In this document: positions 36,763 to 46,133 of the stretch, piece after piece
Layout: each line of letters starts with the position of its first letter
How positions within the stretch are numbered: position 1 is the first letter of the stretch
Origin: Shewanella violacea DSS12
Lineage (GTDB): Bacteria; Pseudomonadota; Gammaproteobacteria; Enterobacterales; Shewanellaceae
Direction: 5' to 3'
Length of the DNA stretch: 64,000 bases
Assembly (NCBI RefSeq): GCF_000091325.1
Contig: NC_014012.1
Span: 3,480,500-3,544,499, forward strand
Notes under the pieces: model-generated
Database searches by the model: none
What the model was told of the DNA's origin: nothing
The model's input: the letters and a program-made list of their open reading frames with translations, nothing else
Made by a program: the position numbers and the translations under genes

Positions 36763-37225
36763 GTGAATCCCCTGTGTTAACTTCTAGTTGTTGAGATAGC
36801 GTTCTGTCTCGAGGTACTCGTTTTTTCGCTAGCTTTTATGAGCCGAGACAAGGTAAAAAACTCTACCTGAAGGGGAATAAATACAACAACATTATTGCAA
36901 CATATCAGTCACAAGTAGTAGATCACAGGCTCGATACTAGTTATTTTAGTTAGATAGGAAATCGATGGAATTGAAGAGACAGCTTAGAATGCTATGACAT
37001 TAGTTCAACTAATTACCTAACAAGCTGTTTATTATGAATATTTAATGAGTATTTAATGACTAAGATGATAAGAAAAAATATAAATCAGAGTGTTTTTTCA
37101 GCTAAGGCAGCCAACACCTTTAACTTACTCCTGACGGTAAATTGTAGCCTTTACTACTAGCACTGACTCAAATGTAAACCTGCGATTCCACAGTTAAGCG
37201 ATTAAATTTTGTTCTAGCCGACAAA
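36763..37225. other. Gene-free spacer upstream of the M6 protease gene
   Basis: No gene or clear motif found, beyond presumed promoter of the protease. AT-rich, without tandem repeats. Confidence 0.5.
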
Positions 37226-37228
37226 ATA

Positions 37229-37252
37229 AAAGCCACACAGGTGGCTTTATCT
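37229..37252 (-). terminator. Terminator after metA
   Basis: On the minus strand AAAGCCAC-CTGT-GTGGCTTT then TATT; 8-bp stem, about 30 bases past the metA stop codon. Confidence 0.8.
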
Positions 37253-37280
37253 GGCATCACTCTATTTGCAGCGAGTTAAT

Positions 37281-38231
37281 TTAAGGCAGTTCAGCCTCTT
37301 CCCAGGGAGTAATAGCACTCATATCATCCAGATTATACGGGGTTAGCTGATACACATAGTAGTTGAGCCAATTACTGACTAACAAGCTACCATGGCCATA
37401 CCAGCGAGCGACTGGCTCCTGCTCAGGATCATCATTTCTAAAATAGTTTTGCGGAATTTCGGGCTTAAGTCCTGCGCCTAGATCACGAAAATACTCATCT
37501 TTTAGCGTCAACTTCTGATACTCGGGATGACCCATCACAAACAAGTTTCGACTATTACTACTCAGCACCATATAAGCGCCGGCCTCATCGGATTCAGTTA
37601 ATACTTGCAGGCCGGGATGGGCTTTGAGCTCATCGATATCCATCTGAGCAAAGCGGGAATGAGGCGCCAAGAACTCATCATCGAAACCACGTAATAGAGG
37701 CAAATGTTGACTGGTGCGCTGATGAAGGAATACCCCTGCACGTTTCGTCTTGAGCAGTTTCCTATTCAAGCCATACAGGTGATAGAGTGCCGCATGAGCA
37801 GCCCAACATAGAAAAAGGACCGAGGTAACATGACGTTGGGACCAGTCGATAATTTCACGAATATGATCCCAATAGGTCACCTCTTCAAACTCGATCTGAC
37901 CCAGAGGCGCACCTGTGATGATTAAGCCATCGTAGTTTTTATGGCTAATCGCCTTAAAATCCCGATAGAAATTATTCATATGATCGATTGAAGTATGCTT
38001 AGATTCTTTATCGTGGATCCGCAGTAAATCCACATCCACCTGCAGTGGTGTGTTACCCAATAAACGCAGTAACTGAGTCTCTGTCTCGATCTTATTGGGC
38101 ATCAGGTTCAAGATCAGCACTTTCATCGGGCGAATGTCCTGATTCGCGGCCCGGGTCTCGGACATGACGAAAATATTTTCTGACTCTAGAATCCCTGCCG
38201 CGGGCAGATTATCGGGAATTTTAACCGGCAT
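37281..38231 (-). CDS. metA: Homoserine O-succinyltransferase MetA
   Basis: A 316-residue enzyme that acylates homoserine with succinyl-CoA, the first step of methionine synthesis from homoserine. Start [20 protein letters not shown] is the typical MetA opening, with GAGG six bases upstream. The catalytic cysteine lies in [13 protein letters not shown], and [12 protein letters not shown] holds the His-x-Glu pair of the triad. It stands alone, flanked downstream by a terminator; MetJ-type boxes were looked for upstream and not found. Confidence 0.97.
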   Translation of the reverse strand: MPVKIPDNLPAAGILESENIFVMSETRAANQDIRPMKVLILNLMPNKIETETQLLRLLGNTPLQVDVDLLRIHDKESKHTSIDHMNNFYRDFKAISHKNYDGLIITGAPLGQIEFEEVTYWDHIREIIDWSQRHVTSVLFLCWAAHAALYHLYGLNRKLLKTKRAGVFLHQRTSQHLPLLRGFDDEFLAPHSRFAQMDIDELKAHPGLQVLTESDEAGAYMVLSSNSRNLFVMGHPEYQKLTLKDEYFRDLGAGLKPEIPQNYFRNDDPEQEPVARWYGHGSLLVSNWLNYYVYQLTPYNLDDMSAITPWEEAELP

Positions 38232-38299
38232 ACAGCGCCTCATCCTCTATCGTTTGATTAACCAAGTAGTAGAAAAATGCGCCTAAATCAGCAATCAGC

Positions 38300-38701
38300 T
38301 TAGCGAGCCACTTTTTCTACCATGACAGACATAGGCTCTGTTGAGCCTACATTTATGTTGTACGCTTGAGTATTGATAAACATCAGCTTGTCATCGAGGT
38401 GAATACTTGCCCCTATTTCATAGCTATGACCCGCTTCAAATTGATCTCTGTTTATCAAAAAATGAAACGGAGCCGGAGACGTTACAGCACTTATCTCTAT
38501 CTCGGCCATAACCACTACTGGCGCCCCCATCAAGGAGATATCCTTTACCTGAACCCTTAACACGGCATCTTGTGCCAAGGCCATGGGCTGCTGGTACAAA
38601 ACCTCTCCCTGAATCTCGACCATAGCATTAGGTGTTGCGCAGCCCGCTAACACCAGCACCGACATGAATAGAGCTAAAACAAGTTTCAATCCGTTTTTCA
38701 T
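38300..38701 (-). CDS. YbaY-type lipoprotein
   Basis: A 133-residue lipoprotein: signal peptide ending LAGC (acylated cysteine at residue 21), then a single compact beta domain of the YbaY/YscW type seen in small outer-membrane-associated lipoproteins (LRVQVKDISLMGAP, PFHFLINRDQFEAGHSYEIGA, TQAYNINVG in turn). Function unknown; YscW-like pilotins help secretin localisation, but this is only a fold parallel. A second gene of the same family lies at 42425. It is co-oriented with metA, 69 bases upstream of it. Confidence 0.8.
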   Translation of the reverse strand: MKNGLKLVLALFMSVLVLAGCATPNAMVEIQGEVLYQQPMALAQDAVLRVQVKDISLMGAPVVVMAEIEISAVTSPAPFHFLINRDQFEAGHSYEIGASIHLDDKLMFINTQAYNINVGSTEPMSVMVEKVAR

Positions 38702-38869
38702 CGCCTATCTCCTAATAATACATTAAGACTTCTGGATGTCCATATGTCTATTGTAAAATACCTGATTCGAATATCGTTCTACTATGCGCTTAAAACTAGA
38801 GCAGACCACATACATTGGCATAATATAACCATAGTCGGTCAATGTGAGCAGGCTTCGAATTAAGCTGGA

Positions 38870-39330
38870 TGAAATTTTCTGTGTGGGTTCATTTGGCTGA
38901 GTTGGTATTGGAGTGTGTTTGAAGGTCGTTCCTTCATTGTTATCTATCGCTTCCCAGCGGCGGGATGTGCACTCTTTACTTTGACAAGATTCTGCGACAC
39001 GCTGCAATTCAATACTCGTCTTCCCCGCAATGCTTGTGGGCGGGAATCCAGCCCCTTTGGCGTATGATAATTTTTTGAAGGTCGTACTTTCATTGTTACT
39101 TATAGCCTGCAGCGGGCTTTTGTACGCTCTTACTTTGACAAGGTTCTGCGAGTCGCCGGCTGTTGATTTCATAAGAGCCGTCCGTGGAAGCTCTTCCAAA
39201 TCAAACAAAGTCCTTGTTTAACGGCCAGTTCGGCAAAATATGTCCATATACAACAGCCAGTTCAACTTCCATGCTTCTCATTCATAGGCTCTATTCACCC
39301 AGCCTCTCGTTCGGGTGTTCTTTAACCTAG
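38870..39330. repeat. Mosaic dispersed repeat region
   Basis: Two direct copies of a roughly 85-base segment (GAAGGTCGTNCTTTCATTGTTA... to ACTTTGACAAGRTTCTGCGA) start near 38919 and 39075. Further blocks (GGCCAGTTCGGCA, ATTCATAGGC, TATTCACC) recur at about 53848-53890, and GTTTGAAGGTCGTTCCTTC recurs inverted near 3175-3195. A long open frame on the minus strand here is part of the repeat and is not taken as a gene. Confidence 0.7.
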
Positions 39331-39428
39331 CCACCCATTCTTGTTCTTTATTCTAGCCATCTTTGACAGTTAGCAAATAATCAAGACACCCATTATTCTA
39401 TATATAGTAAACAATTAATTAGTAACAC

Positions 39429-39656
39429 TTATCTTCTTGTTAAATTGAATGTCTTGGTAGAGATAAACTTGCCCATAATATATCCCAAGACAACGAGTGC
39501 TGTAATGATGCTGCCAGATATGCAAAATGCCAGAAACTCAGGCACGCCTAATCCCCAGGCAAAACTAAATGCTAAGCCGTTAAATAAGTTGGCCCAGATA
39601 CACATAATAAATACGATTAGAGCGATGACAATACCGGTACGATTCAATTGAGACAT
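39429..39656 (-). CDS. Small membrane protein, two helices
   Basis: A 75-residue protein starting MSQLNRTGIVIALIVFIMCIW, with two hydrophobic segments (about 8-27 and 37-60) separated by AFSFAWGLGVPEF, and a basic tail. Starts further upstream are possible, and the ribosome site is weak (GAGG at nine or more bases). No family recognised; it lies within a repeat-rich interval. Confidence 0.45.
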   Translation of the reverse strand: MSQLNRTGIVIALIVFIMCIWANLFNGLAFSFAWGLGVPEFLAFCISGSIITALVVLGYIMGKFISTKTFNLTRR

Positions 39657-40240
39657 GTCTGCGAACCTCATAACTAAAGATGTTGGGATGCATTGCACTA
39701 TAGCAAGGCAATGGCGGCGATTCATTGGATTAGTAACTCTATGCTCGAGCCTTAATATGGACTCTGCTAGCGACTAGACTTTCAGATTATTAAAAAGTCC
39801 TCTGCATGCGAGTATATAACTATATATAACCCAAACACTGGTTACTCTAAAGAAAGATAGCCAGTGCTAATCACTGCAAGGCAAATTTAACCCTATACAA
39901 GCTAATCACGACCAAGACGGCCACAACCCCAACAAGCACATAACCTATATACAGCCAAAGTATACAGCCAAGACATCCATTATTATCTAAACTCGGCCAA
40001 GCCTAGTGCTATGGCTCAGGTGGGTGATAAGAGCGGTGTCATGACAGTGAAAGAGCGCAATAAGCACGCTGAACAAGCTTGCTGTAAAAGATGAATAATT
40101 GACTCAGCTACCTATGTAAGCCCGAAGACTATCTTGGGTATCTTGGGCTTGGGCTTGGTCTTGATTTTCGTTTTCTGTTTCACTTGGTTTTCAGTTTTCT
40201 TGTTGGTTTTCGAAGTGTGAAATAAGAAGTGTGAAATAAT
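39657..40240. other. Gene-free spacer, low-complexity part
   Basis: No gene. Between 40140 and 40225 a low-complexity T-rich track (GCTTGGTCTTGATTTTCGTT, then TTTTCAGTTTTCTTGTTGG) and a duplicated 14-base GTGTGAAATAAKAA lead into the ompW terminator. Confidence 0.5.
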
Positions 40241-40262
40241 AAAGGAGCCAATAGGCTCCTTT
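40241..40262 (-). terminator. Terminator of ompW
   Basis: AAAGGAGCC-TATT-GGCTCCTTT on the minus strand followed by ATTATTT; 9-bp stem, 22 bases beyond the ompW stop. Confidence 0.88.
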
Positions 40263-40283
40263 CTGTCGCTTTACTAAACTGGA

Positions 40284-40931
40284 TTAGAAGGTATAACCAA
40301 CACTCACCATGTACACCCAAGGGTCAATATCTGTTTCGATGGTGACTGGTGTATCTGCAAGATTAAATTTCACGTCAGTGCTGATTTGTGCGTACCAGAC
40401 AGAAGCATTCACCAACCAGTTTTTATTCACTTGATAATCGACACCAACCTGAGCTGCCAGCCCCCATGAACTGCTCATACTCAGATCCGATAGCGCCCCA
40501 TTTAGATCGTTAGTGAATTCATTATCATAGAAGTTAGTGAAGTTAACTCCCCCACCTATATAAGGACGTAGCTTAGACTCAGCATTACCAAAATAGTATT
40601 GCAACACTAAGGTAGGCGGTAGTTGCTTAGTCTCGGCTATCTTGCCGACACCATGCAGAGAAATATCGTGACTAAATGGCGTCGCCGCCAACAACTCAAC
40701 ACCTAGGTTATCGGTCAACATATAGCCGAAGTTAAGTCCCAATTGAGTATTACTGCTCACTCCGAATTCACCGAAGCTTGCTACCTGGTCACTGGACTCG
40801 TTAGGTGCGACAACGACAGCACCCGCACGAATGATAATGTCACCCTCTTGATGAGCCGCAACAGAAGCGGTGAAACCCGTAGCCAGTAAAGCGGCCGCGA
40901 TCAATCCAGAAACGATACTTTTTTTCATCAT
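40284..40931 (-). CDS. ompW: Outer-membrane protein OmpW
   Basis: A 215-residue eight-stranded outer-membrane barrel protein for passage of small hydrophobic molecules. Signal peptide ends at SVAA; the mature start EGDIIIRAGAVVVAPNESSD, NFGYMLTDNLGVELLAATPF and the C-terminal VYMVSVGYTF are OmpW hallmarks. In front of the gene lie a perfect FNR-type site and a CRP-like site, which fits regulation by oxygen and carbon state; OmpW levels change with anaerobiosis in Shewanella. Confidence 0.95.
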   Translation of the reverse strand: MMKKSIVSGLIAAALLATGFTASVAAHQEGDIIIRAGAVVVAPNESSDQVASFGEFGVSSNTQLGLNFGYMLTDNLGVELLAATPFSHDISLHGVGKIAETKQLPPTLVLQYYFGNAESKLRPYIGGGVNFTNFYDNEFTNDLNGALSDLSMSSSWGLAAQVGVDYQVNKNWLVNASVWYAQISTDVKFNLADTPVTIETDIDPWVYMVSVGYTF

Positions 40932-41021
40932 ACTACTCCATTAATATAAGGCGAATGTCACTTTTTATTATCATGCTTCTTACATTTGACAGCATCCTGA
41001 CAGATCTAAGCCTATTAAGAA

Positions 41022-41035
41022 TTGATCCAAATCAA
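41022..41035. promoter_or_regulatory. FNR/EtrA-type site before ompW
   Basis: TTGATCCAAATCAA, exact match to TTGAT-N4-ATCAA, centred about 98 bases before the ATG. Confidence 0.85.
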
Positions 41036-41071
41036 CAAGCGTACCTAGGCCCAATTTATACTTAGCCTAAG

Positions 41072-41085
41072 GTGATCAATGTCAC
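41072..41085. promoter_or_regulatory. CRP-like site before ompW
   Basis: GTGA-TCAATG-TCAC inside AAGGTGATCAATGTCACGC, fits the CRP half-site spacing of six bases, 37 bases upstream of the FNR-type site. Confidence 0.6.
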
Positions 41086-41211
41086 GCTTCAATAACAAGC
41101 CTTGAAAATGCAGCTTATAATTTGATGAACATATTTTTATATTATTTTATTTTGGTATTAATCGGCAGTCGAGAATAAGAGTTTTTAATGAAACGTATTA
41201 AGGGGGGATAA

Positions 41212-41790
41212 TTAGGCTAGTTGTAATTTAGGGTAACGAGTTAACCAGGCTTTCTGGTCTTTTCTTGCGTTAAAAAGTGATAGCTCACGTTTCGGGTTGT
41301 GGGTTAACTTTAAGTCGAACAGAGATTCCAAACCAAAGGGGGCAAATAAATCGAACTGGCTATTATCTCTAGATACATGGATACCTATGGCCGTCTCACA
41401 CTCGGGCCAGAAGGACATGGCATGTTCACAGCTAGTGTAGGCTGCATCACAGTTTCTAATATGCATTCTCGCCTGATTCTTAACAGACCAAGGCAGATGA
41501 GGCGCCCATGACTCGAGTTGCTTTTGATAAGCTCTCTCTCGACTCTCACTGAGGTCATCGGCATCAAAATAGATAAGATCTATATCATTAATAGCTGAGT
41601 TTAATCCACCGTGTAGCCTGTCCCATACCAGATTGCGTACAAATCCTGCCGCCAATAACCACTGAGGCAGATCTAGCTTAACCGCAAACTCTATGGCTTG
41701 CATTCTGATGGGATCCTGTTTCAGCCATTGCTCGAGTCTCAGCTTTAGCTCCAGGTTTAGTTCCAGGTTTAGTCTTATACTCACGCACAT
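41212..41790 (-). CDS. Nucleotidyltransferase-like protein (DUF925/COG3575)
   Basis: A 192-residue protein of the nucleotidyltransferase superfamily group formerly called DUF925. GFVRNLVWDRLHG is the G-x-V/R-N segment and INDIDLIYFD the acidic metal-binding strand; HAMSFWPECETAIGIHVSR and LSLFNARKDQKAWL complete the family pattern. Biochemical role unknown. The N-terminus RLNLELNLELKLRLEQWL precedes the conserved part and is encoded by a 12-bp near-repeat (CTCCAGGTTTAG), so its length may vary between strains; the start codon is uncertain. Confidence 0.8.
   Translation of the reverse strand: MCVSIRLNLELNLELKLRLEQWLKQDPIRMQAIEFAVKLDLPQWLLAAGFVRNLVWDRLHGGLNSAINDIDLIYFDADDLSESRERAYQKQLESWAPHLPWSVKNQARMHIRNCDAAYTSCEHAMSFWPECETAIGIHVSRDNSQFDLFAPFGLESLFDLKLTHNPKRELSLFNARKDQKAWLTRYPKLQLA
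41740..41785. repeat. 12-bp near-repeat at an N-terminus
   Basis: TCAGCTTTAG, CTCCAGGTTTAG, TTCCAGGTTTAG, a period-12 series giving the NLELNLEL stretch of the nucleotidyltransferase-like protein. Confidence 0.75.
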
Positions 41791-41988
41791 TTCGCTTAAA
41801 GGAATAGATGATAAATACTAATCTATGCCTGAGATTAACACCAGAATACTTGTTTTCTGCCAGACAGCAGAGCTTCTCATCATTCTAGCTTGTTGGGCCT
41901 ACTAGCTCTCGGCCTTGCAAGTTGATCTAAGACTTTTCAATTAAGGGACTTCTCAATCAAGCTGTTCCTCAATTAAGGAAAGCCTCAA

Positions 41989-42228
41989 TCAAGGGGCGAT
42001 AAATAAACCAATAAACAAGAATGTCATTGCGGTGAAAAACAATAACAATGCATGAACATCCTCAAAAGTGATCTTGGACTTCAAGCCGGCTAAGAGACCC
42101 GTTTTGTCATTAAGTTCATTGCTGCTAGCCCACTTAGGGCTATTATCTCGCTCAAGGCTATTATTACACTCAAGGCTGTTAGCTAATCCGCTATTCTTAA
42201 TGATTTGATGACTACCAATAAATCGCAT
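41989..42228 (-). CDS. Small single-pass membrane protein with 18-bp-repeat insert
   Basis: A 79-residue protein: start chosen at MRFIGSHQI because GGAG lies seven bases upstream. Residues about 16-36 are a hydrophilic repeat (NSLECNNSLERDNSPKW) encoded by the 18-bp unit also found in prpF; then a short linker and a single C-terminal helix (ALLLFFTAMTFLFIGLFIAP). No homology recognised. Whether this is translated is uncertain, but the ribosome site and helix support it. Confidence 0.5.
   Translation of the reverse strand: MRFIGSHQIIKNSGLANSLECNNSLERDNSPKWASSNELNDKTGLLAGLKSKITFEDVHALLLFFTAMTFLFIGLFIAP
42131..42184. repeat. 18-bp tandem repeat, same unit as in prpF (3 units)
   Basis: Units at 42131-42148, 42149-42166 and 42167-42184 with core CTCAAGGCTNTTATTA, in frame with the small membrane gene. 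Same orientation and phase (NSLE) as in prpF, 38 kb away. Confidence 0.88.
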
Positions 42229-42375
42229 AAGACACTCCATGTGAAAGGACTCACTCCAGAGTATTGCATACAATATTAACAATCAAGTAACAATATGTAC
42301 AAATCGCTTATTCCAATACTAATAGCCATTAGTATTATGCTCTCATCAGCTAGACTCTCAAATTCCAGCCACAAA

Positions 42376-42397
42376 AAAAGGGGCTAACGCCCCTTTT
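42376..42397 (-). terminator. Terminator after the second YbaY-type lipoprotein
   Basis: AAAAGGGGC-GTTA-GCCCCTTTT on the minus strand followed by TTTGTGG; 28 bases past the stop. Confidence 0.9.
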
Positions 42398-42424
42398 AAA
42401 GATTCGATTAAAACCAATCCAATT

Positions 42425-42823
42425 TTATTGTCTTACCGCTTTCATCAATACTTCTGTGGTGTATTTACCATTATTGATAACAGGGAATCTGTCATATGTC
42501 TGAAAAATCACCTGTCCTTGATACACGATCATGGCTACGGCGCCGTAGTTTACATCTTCCCTAACGCTTTCAGGAGGTAAGATGAATTTAAACGGTACTG
42601 GTGCTCTGGCAATATCGAAACTTTTCTGGGCAATGATAACTCCCTGAGTATCCAGATCGACTATGGCTATGGTGATCTTGCTCCCCATGGGCAGATTGAT
42701 CTTCTCCAAATATCCGGCGGCACCATTAACGATAACAGGCGGCACCGGCTCTACTGTCACACAGGCCGAGAGCGATAAGACACAAACCAATAATATTATG
42801 GTTCTTTTCAACATTACCAACAT
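42425..42823 (-). CDS. Second YbaY-type lipoprotein
   Basis: A 132-residue lipoprotein with signal peptide ending LSAC, cysteine at residue 21. It shares the fold pattern of the lipoprotein at 38300: a strand PMGSKITIAIVDLDTQGV, then APVPFKFILPPESVREDVNYGA, then VIFQTYDRFPVINNG. E. coli YbaY belongs to this group. AAGGG precedes the ATG at seven bases; a second ATG nine bases in is also possible. Placed next to tesB, also on the minus strand; in E. coli ybaY also neighbours tesB, an interesting conserved context. Confidence 0.82.
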   Translation of the reverse strand: MLVMLKRTIILLVCVLSLSACVTVEPVPPVIVNGAAGYLEKINLPMGSKITIAIVDLDTQGVIIAQKSFDIARAPVPFKFILPPESVREDVNYGAVAMIVYQGQVIFQTYDRFPVINNGKYTTEVLMKAVRQ

Positions 42824-42887
42824 TTTAAAACCCTTATTTCAATATACGGCCCATTATAGCCGTAAATAATTCCCTGTATCGGCTCCG

Positions 42888-43754
42888 CTATTTGGGCGAA
42901 GCCATACGCATTAAACCTTCTTGGGTCGAAGATGCCACTAGCTCACCTTTCTGATTAAAAAATTGCCCCCTAACGAAGCCTCTGCCACCACTGGCGCTAG
43001 GACTCTCGATGCAATAAAGCAACCAGTCATTCAAATCCAATGGACGATGAAACCAGATAGAATGATCGATCGTCGCCATACGCATACCAGGAGTCAGAAA
43101 AGAGACCCCGTGTGGCTGCGCAGCCGTGACCAAAAAGTTAAAGTCCGACGCATAGGCCAACAAGTATTCGTTGACCGAAAAGTCTTTTGGCACTTCCCCA
43201 CTTGCTCTGAGCCATACATAGCGCTTAGGCTCTGTGATTGTCGATATCATAGGATTACAAGCATCGACGAGACGCATCTCAATCGGTGCATCATCCATAA
43301 ATTTTTCCAGCATTTTAGGTGGCACTTTATCCTGGAGTGTCATGGCAAGATCTTGCTGGTTCGGTAGCCCTTCAGGACCTGGTACATCAGGCATTATATC
43401 TTGATGATCAAGCCCGACTTCATATTCCTGAAATGAGCAGGTCATATGGAAAATGGGCCGACCTTTCTGAATAGCCTTGACTCTTCTTGCACTGAAACTG
43501 CCACCATCACGCATGACTTCGACATCATAAACGATAGGCAGTTTCTCATCTCCTGCACGGAGAAAATATGAATGCAGAGAGTGAACCTGGCGCGACGCCG
43601 GTACAGTCTCTTTGGCCGCGCTCAAAGCCTGCCCCATCACTTGACCACCAAAGACATGACCGAAGCCTAAATCTTGGCTCTGTCCTCGAAATAGCCCCTC
43701 TTCGATTCGCTCTAAAGAGAGTAGAGATAATAGATCATTTAATACCTGGCTCAT
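42888..43754 (-). CDS. tesB: Acyl-CoA thioesterase II TesB
   Basis: A 288-residue double-hotdog thioesterase that hydrolyses medium- and long-chain acyl-Co[23 protein letters not shown] near residues 23-44 and [17 protein letters not shown] in the second domain are the TesB hallmarks. Start MSQVLNDLL has GAGG six bases upstream; a longer frame adds eight residues. Its neighbour is a YbaY-type lipoprotein gene on the same strand, as in E. coli. Confidence 0.95.
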   Translation of the reverse strand: MSQVLNDLLSLLSLERIEEGLFRGQSQDLGFGHVFGGQVMGQALSAAKETVPASRQVHSLHSYFLRAGDEKLPIVYDVEVMRDGGSFSARRVKAIQKGRPIFHMTCSFQEYEVGLDHQDIMPDVPGPEGLPNQQDLAMTLQDKVPPKMLEKFMDDAPIEMRLVDACNPMISTITEPKRYVWLRASGEVPKDFSVNEYLLAYASDFNFLVTAAQPHGVSFLTPGMRMATIDHSIWFHRPLDLNDWLLYCIESPSASGGRGFVRGQFFNQKGELVASSTQEGLMRMASPK

Positions 43755-43943
43755 CGCATGCCTCACACTAGTAATCAACAGCCATACAGCTTAACTCAGC
43801 GAGTAGTGTTCAGCCAGAATTTTACTGAGTCAGGAGTGGAAATCACCCCTAGATAACACCCAAGTTACATAACCGCTTAATCATAGATTCATCCAAGACT
43901 CACACCTGGCTAAGCAATAAATTCCAGCCTCAAATATCCCAAG

Positions 43944-44861
43944 TCATTCGATAGCGATATGACGCTCCCCCGCACTTCGCTGGGCCCAGGCGAGTACTTG
44001 ATCCTCACCACTTCGGTGTAGGTTGGCAGGCTGTGCCTGATGGATCTGTTGCCAGTTATTGAGTATTGACTCGGGCTTACATGAGCCGGCAGGAAAATAG
44101 CAGGGCTTAAATTCGGTAAATTGACCATGACTGACACTGCCTGCCGCAGTGAGTAAATGCTGGCCAGTAGGCGCTTTGGCACCACAGAGAAACATCATGC
44201 TTGCGGTAATGGATGATTTAGAAAACAGAGCTTGTACCGAAGAAGCCAGTCGTTTTTCTGTCATCGAAGTTAAGGCATGAGGGGTTAAGCTGTTAACCTT
44301 GATATTGTGATCAATTCCTTCGAGATAGAGGCTGTTGACTAATCCTATCAAACCCATCTTGCTGGCACTGTATGAGGTTTCATGCATATCGCCATATAAA
44401 CCACTGGCTGCACAGCTCATGACTACCCTGCCATAGCCTTGCCGTTTCATCTGAGGCCATATCGCCTTGGTCATGTAGAAGCTACCATTAAGATCGACAT
44501 TTAGCTGATGCTGCCACATGTCCACCGTTAAATGGTCAAAATCGCAGGGAGAATGAATGCCGGCGTTGTTGACTAAAATATCGATACGCCCCCATTGAGC
44601 TATAATCTCCGTCACTGCCAGTTTGACCCCAACGAAGTCGCTGACATCTAGAGTAAACCGCATAGATTGCTCACCCAGGGCAAGCACATCTTGATGGCAG
44701 CTTTCTAGCCCGGAACTTTCGACTCCAGTCTTGTCTTCATCCTGAGCACCCGAGTCAATTAATACCACCTTGGCACCACGCTCGGCTAAGGCAAGGGCAT
44801 AGGCTCGACCTAACCCAGATCCCGCTCCAGTGATCACAGCAACTCGCTCATCAAAACGCAT
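43944..44861 (-). CDS. Short-chain dehydrogenase, multifunctional-enzyme-like
   Basis: A 305-residue SDR with GAGSGLGRAYA near residue 12-22, NNAGIHSPCDFDH, catalytic YSASKMG and a C-terminal extension of about 60 residues after the core. The GSGLGRAYAL pattern and extension resemble the dehydrogenase domain of peroxisomal multifunctional enzyme type 2 and bacterial acyl-CoA-linked SDRs. Role inferred only as oxidation of a hydroxyacyl compound; it is a stand-alone gene near tesB. Confidence 0.85.
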   Translation of the reverse strand: MRFDERVAVITGAGSGLGRAYALALAERGAKVVLIDSGAQDEDKTGVESSGLESCHQDVLALGEQSMRFTLDVSDFVGVKLAVTEIIAQWGRIDILVNNAGIHSPCDFDHLTVDMWQHQLNVDLNGSFYMTKAIWPQMKRQGYGRVVMSCAASGLYGDMHETSYSASKMGLIGLVNSLYLEGIDHNIKVNSLTPHALTSMTEKRLASSVQALFSKSSITASMMFLCGAKAPTGQHLLTAAGSVSHGQFTEFKPCYFPAGSCKPESILNNWQQIHQAQPANLHRSGEDQVLAWAQRSAGERHIAIE

Positions 44862-45049
44862 GGAAAATCCTCCTCAATAAATACCCTAAAAAGAAGCATG
44901 ACAATCAGTAAACTAGCCTGACTCTCTTCGGCTTAAAATGCTTATCAAGCTAGGGAGTCAACTTAAGTATAAAAGCATATCTGTCGGCTCATTTCTTTGA
45001 AGCCGATAACAAAATATGATTCCTTTTTATGCATAGATCCCTAAGTTTG

Positions 45050-45090
45050 GTATTTAAGCCAAACTAGGTCCAAACTAGGTCATAGATTAG
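45050..45090. repeat. 12-bp near-repeat before menA
   Basis: CCAAACTAGGT occurs three times in a row with small variation (AAACTAGGTC). Upstream of menA, in an otherwise featureless 324-base spacer. Confidence 0.55.
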
Positions 45091-45185
45091 GTTCACTTCA
45101 TCGTGGTCATGAAACTTGATATGATATGACGATTAATAACCAGTGAGCATCTGCAGCCTAGATGTTCCCCTTAAGAATAGAATAA

Positions 45186-46058
45186 ATGAACCCTTGGATT
45201 TTGGCCATAAGGCCTAATACTCTGCCGGCGGCGATTGGGCCACTCTTGGTAGGAAACATATTAGCCCTCGAATTAGAACAGTTCAGCTGGTTAATCGCCT
45301 GTACTTCCATGCTATGTGCCATTTTATTGCAAGTTGCGGTTAACTTAGCCAATGACTACTTCGACTTTAAGACGGGTGTCGATACCGAAGAAAGGTTAGG
45401 GCCTGTGCGTGTGACTCAAGCTGGTTTGATCTCACCGGAAAAAGTCCGCAATGCCATGGTGCTCAGCCTAGTACTGGCGCTTATTGTTGGCTCTTATCTC
45501 ATCTTCCACGGAGGTTGGCCCATTGCACTGCTTGCGGTTGCCGCCATTGGTGGTGCTCTTGGTTATAGCGCAGGGCCATACCCGCTGGCATCCCATGGTT
45601 TAGGAGAGGTAGCAGCCTTTGTCTTTTTTGGTCTGGTAGCAGTGGTTGGCAGTTATTTTCTGCAAGCGGGTGAAACCAGCACGGCAGCCTGGATATTGGG
45701 CGCTGCCATAGGCTGCTTAAATGCGGCGATAATGCTGGTCAATAACACCCGAGATATGACTACTGACGCAAAAGTGGGCAAACAAACCTTAGCTGTACGC
45801 ATTGGCGAGGGACAGGCTCGCGTGCTCTATCAAACCTTGGTCTACCTACCTTTCGCACTCATTATTGGCAGTTTCTTTCTCGGTTTCCTGCCAGGCGCCC
45901 CTGTGCTACTAGCCGGCCTATCACTGGTAATAGCACGTAAGTTGAACAGTGATTTTAGTGTGACCTCAGGAGAGGCGTTAAACCCATTGCTCGGCCGCAC
46001 AGCTAAGCTCACCATGATTTTCAGTGGCTTATTTAGTATCGGTTTATTCTTGGTTTAA
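45186..46058 (+). CDS. menA: 1,4-dihydroxy-2-naphthoate polyprenyltransferase MenA
   Basis: A 290-residue UbiA-family membrane enzyme that prenylates dihydroxynaphthoate in menaquinone synthesis. Two Asp-rich motifs are seen: NDYFDFKTGVD near residues 58-68 and NNTRDMTTD near 181-189, both needed for Mg and prenyl diphosphate. Eight or nine membrane segments, correct length. Menaquinone is the main anaerobic quinone of Shewanella. It begins ATGAACCCTTGG with AGAATAGAATAA upstream, a weak ribosome site. Confidence 0.96.
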   Translation: MNPWILAIRPNTLPAAIGPLLVGNILALELEQFSWLIACTSMLCAILLQVAVNLANDYFDFKTGVDTEERLGPVRVTQAGLISPEKVRNAMVLSLVLALIVGSYLIFHGGWPIALLAVAAIGGALGYSAGPYPLASHGLGEVAAFVFFGLVAVVGSYFLQAGETSTAAWILGAAIGCLNAAIMLVNNTRDMTTDAKVGKQTLAVRIGEGQARVLYQTLVYLPFALIIGSFFLGFLPGAPVLLAGLSLVIARKLNSDFSVTSGEALNPLLGRTAKLTMIFSGLFSIGLFLV

Positions 46059-46133
46059 CGTCATGATGACAAACGTCTGCTCGATAGCGGCGCTTTAAGC
46101 GCCACTATTGCTTAATAAGTAGGATTGAGATAG

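Noticed and set aside
38723..39208. 161-codon minus-strand frame
   Set aside because: Lies in the dispersed repeat region, contains two copies of a repeat and has no start signal or recognisable domain.
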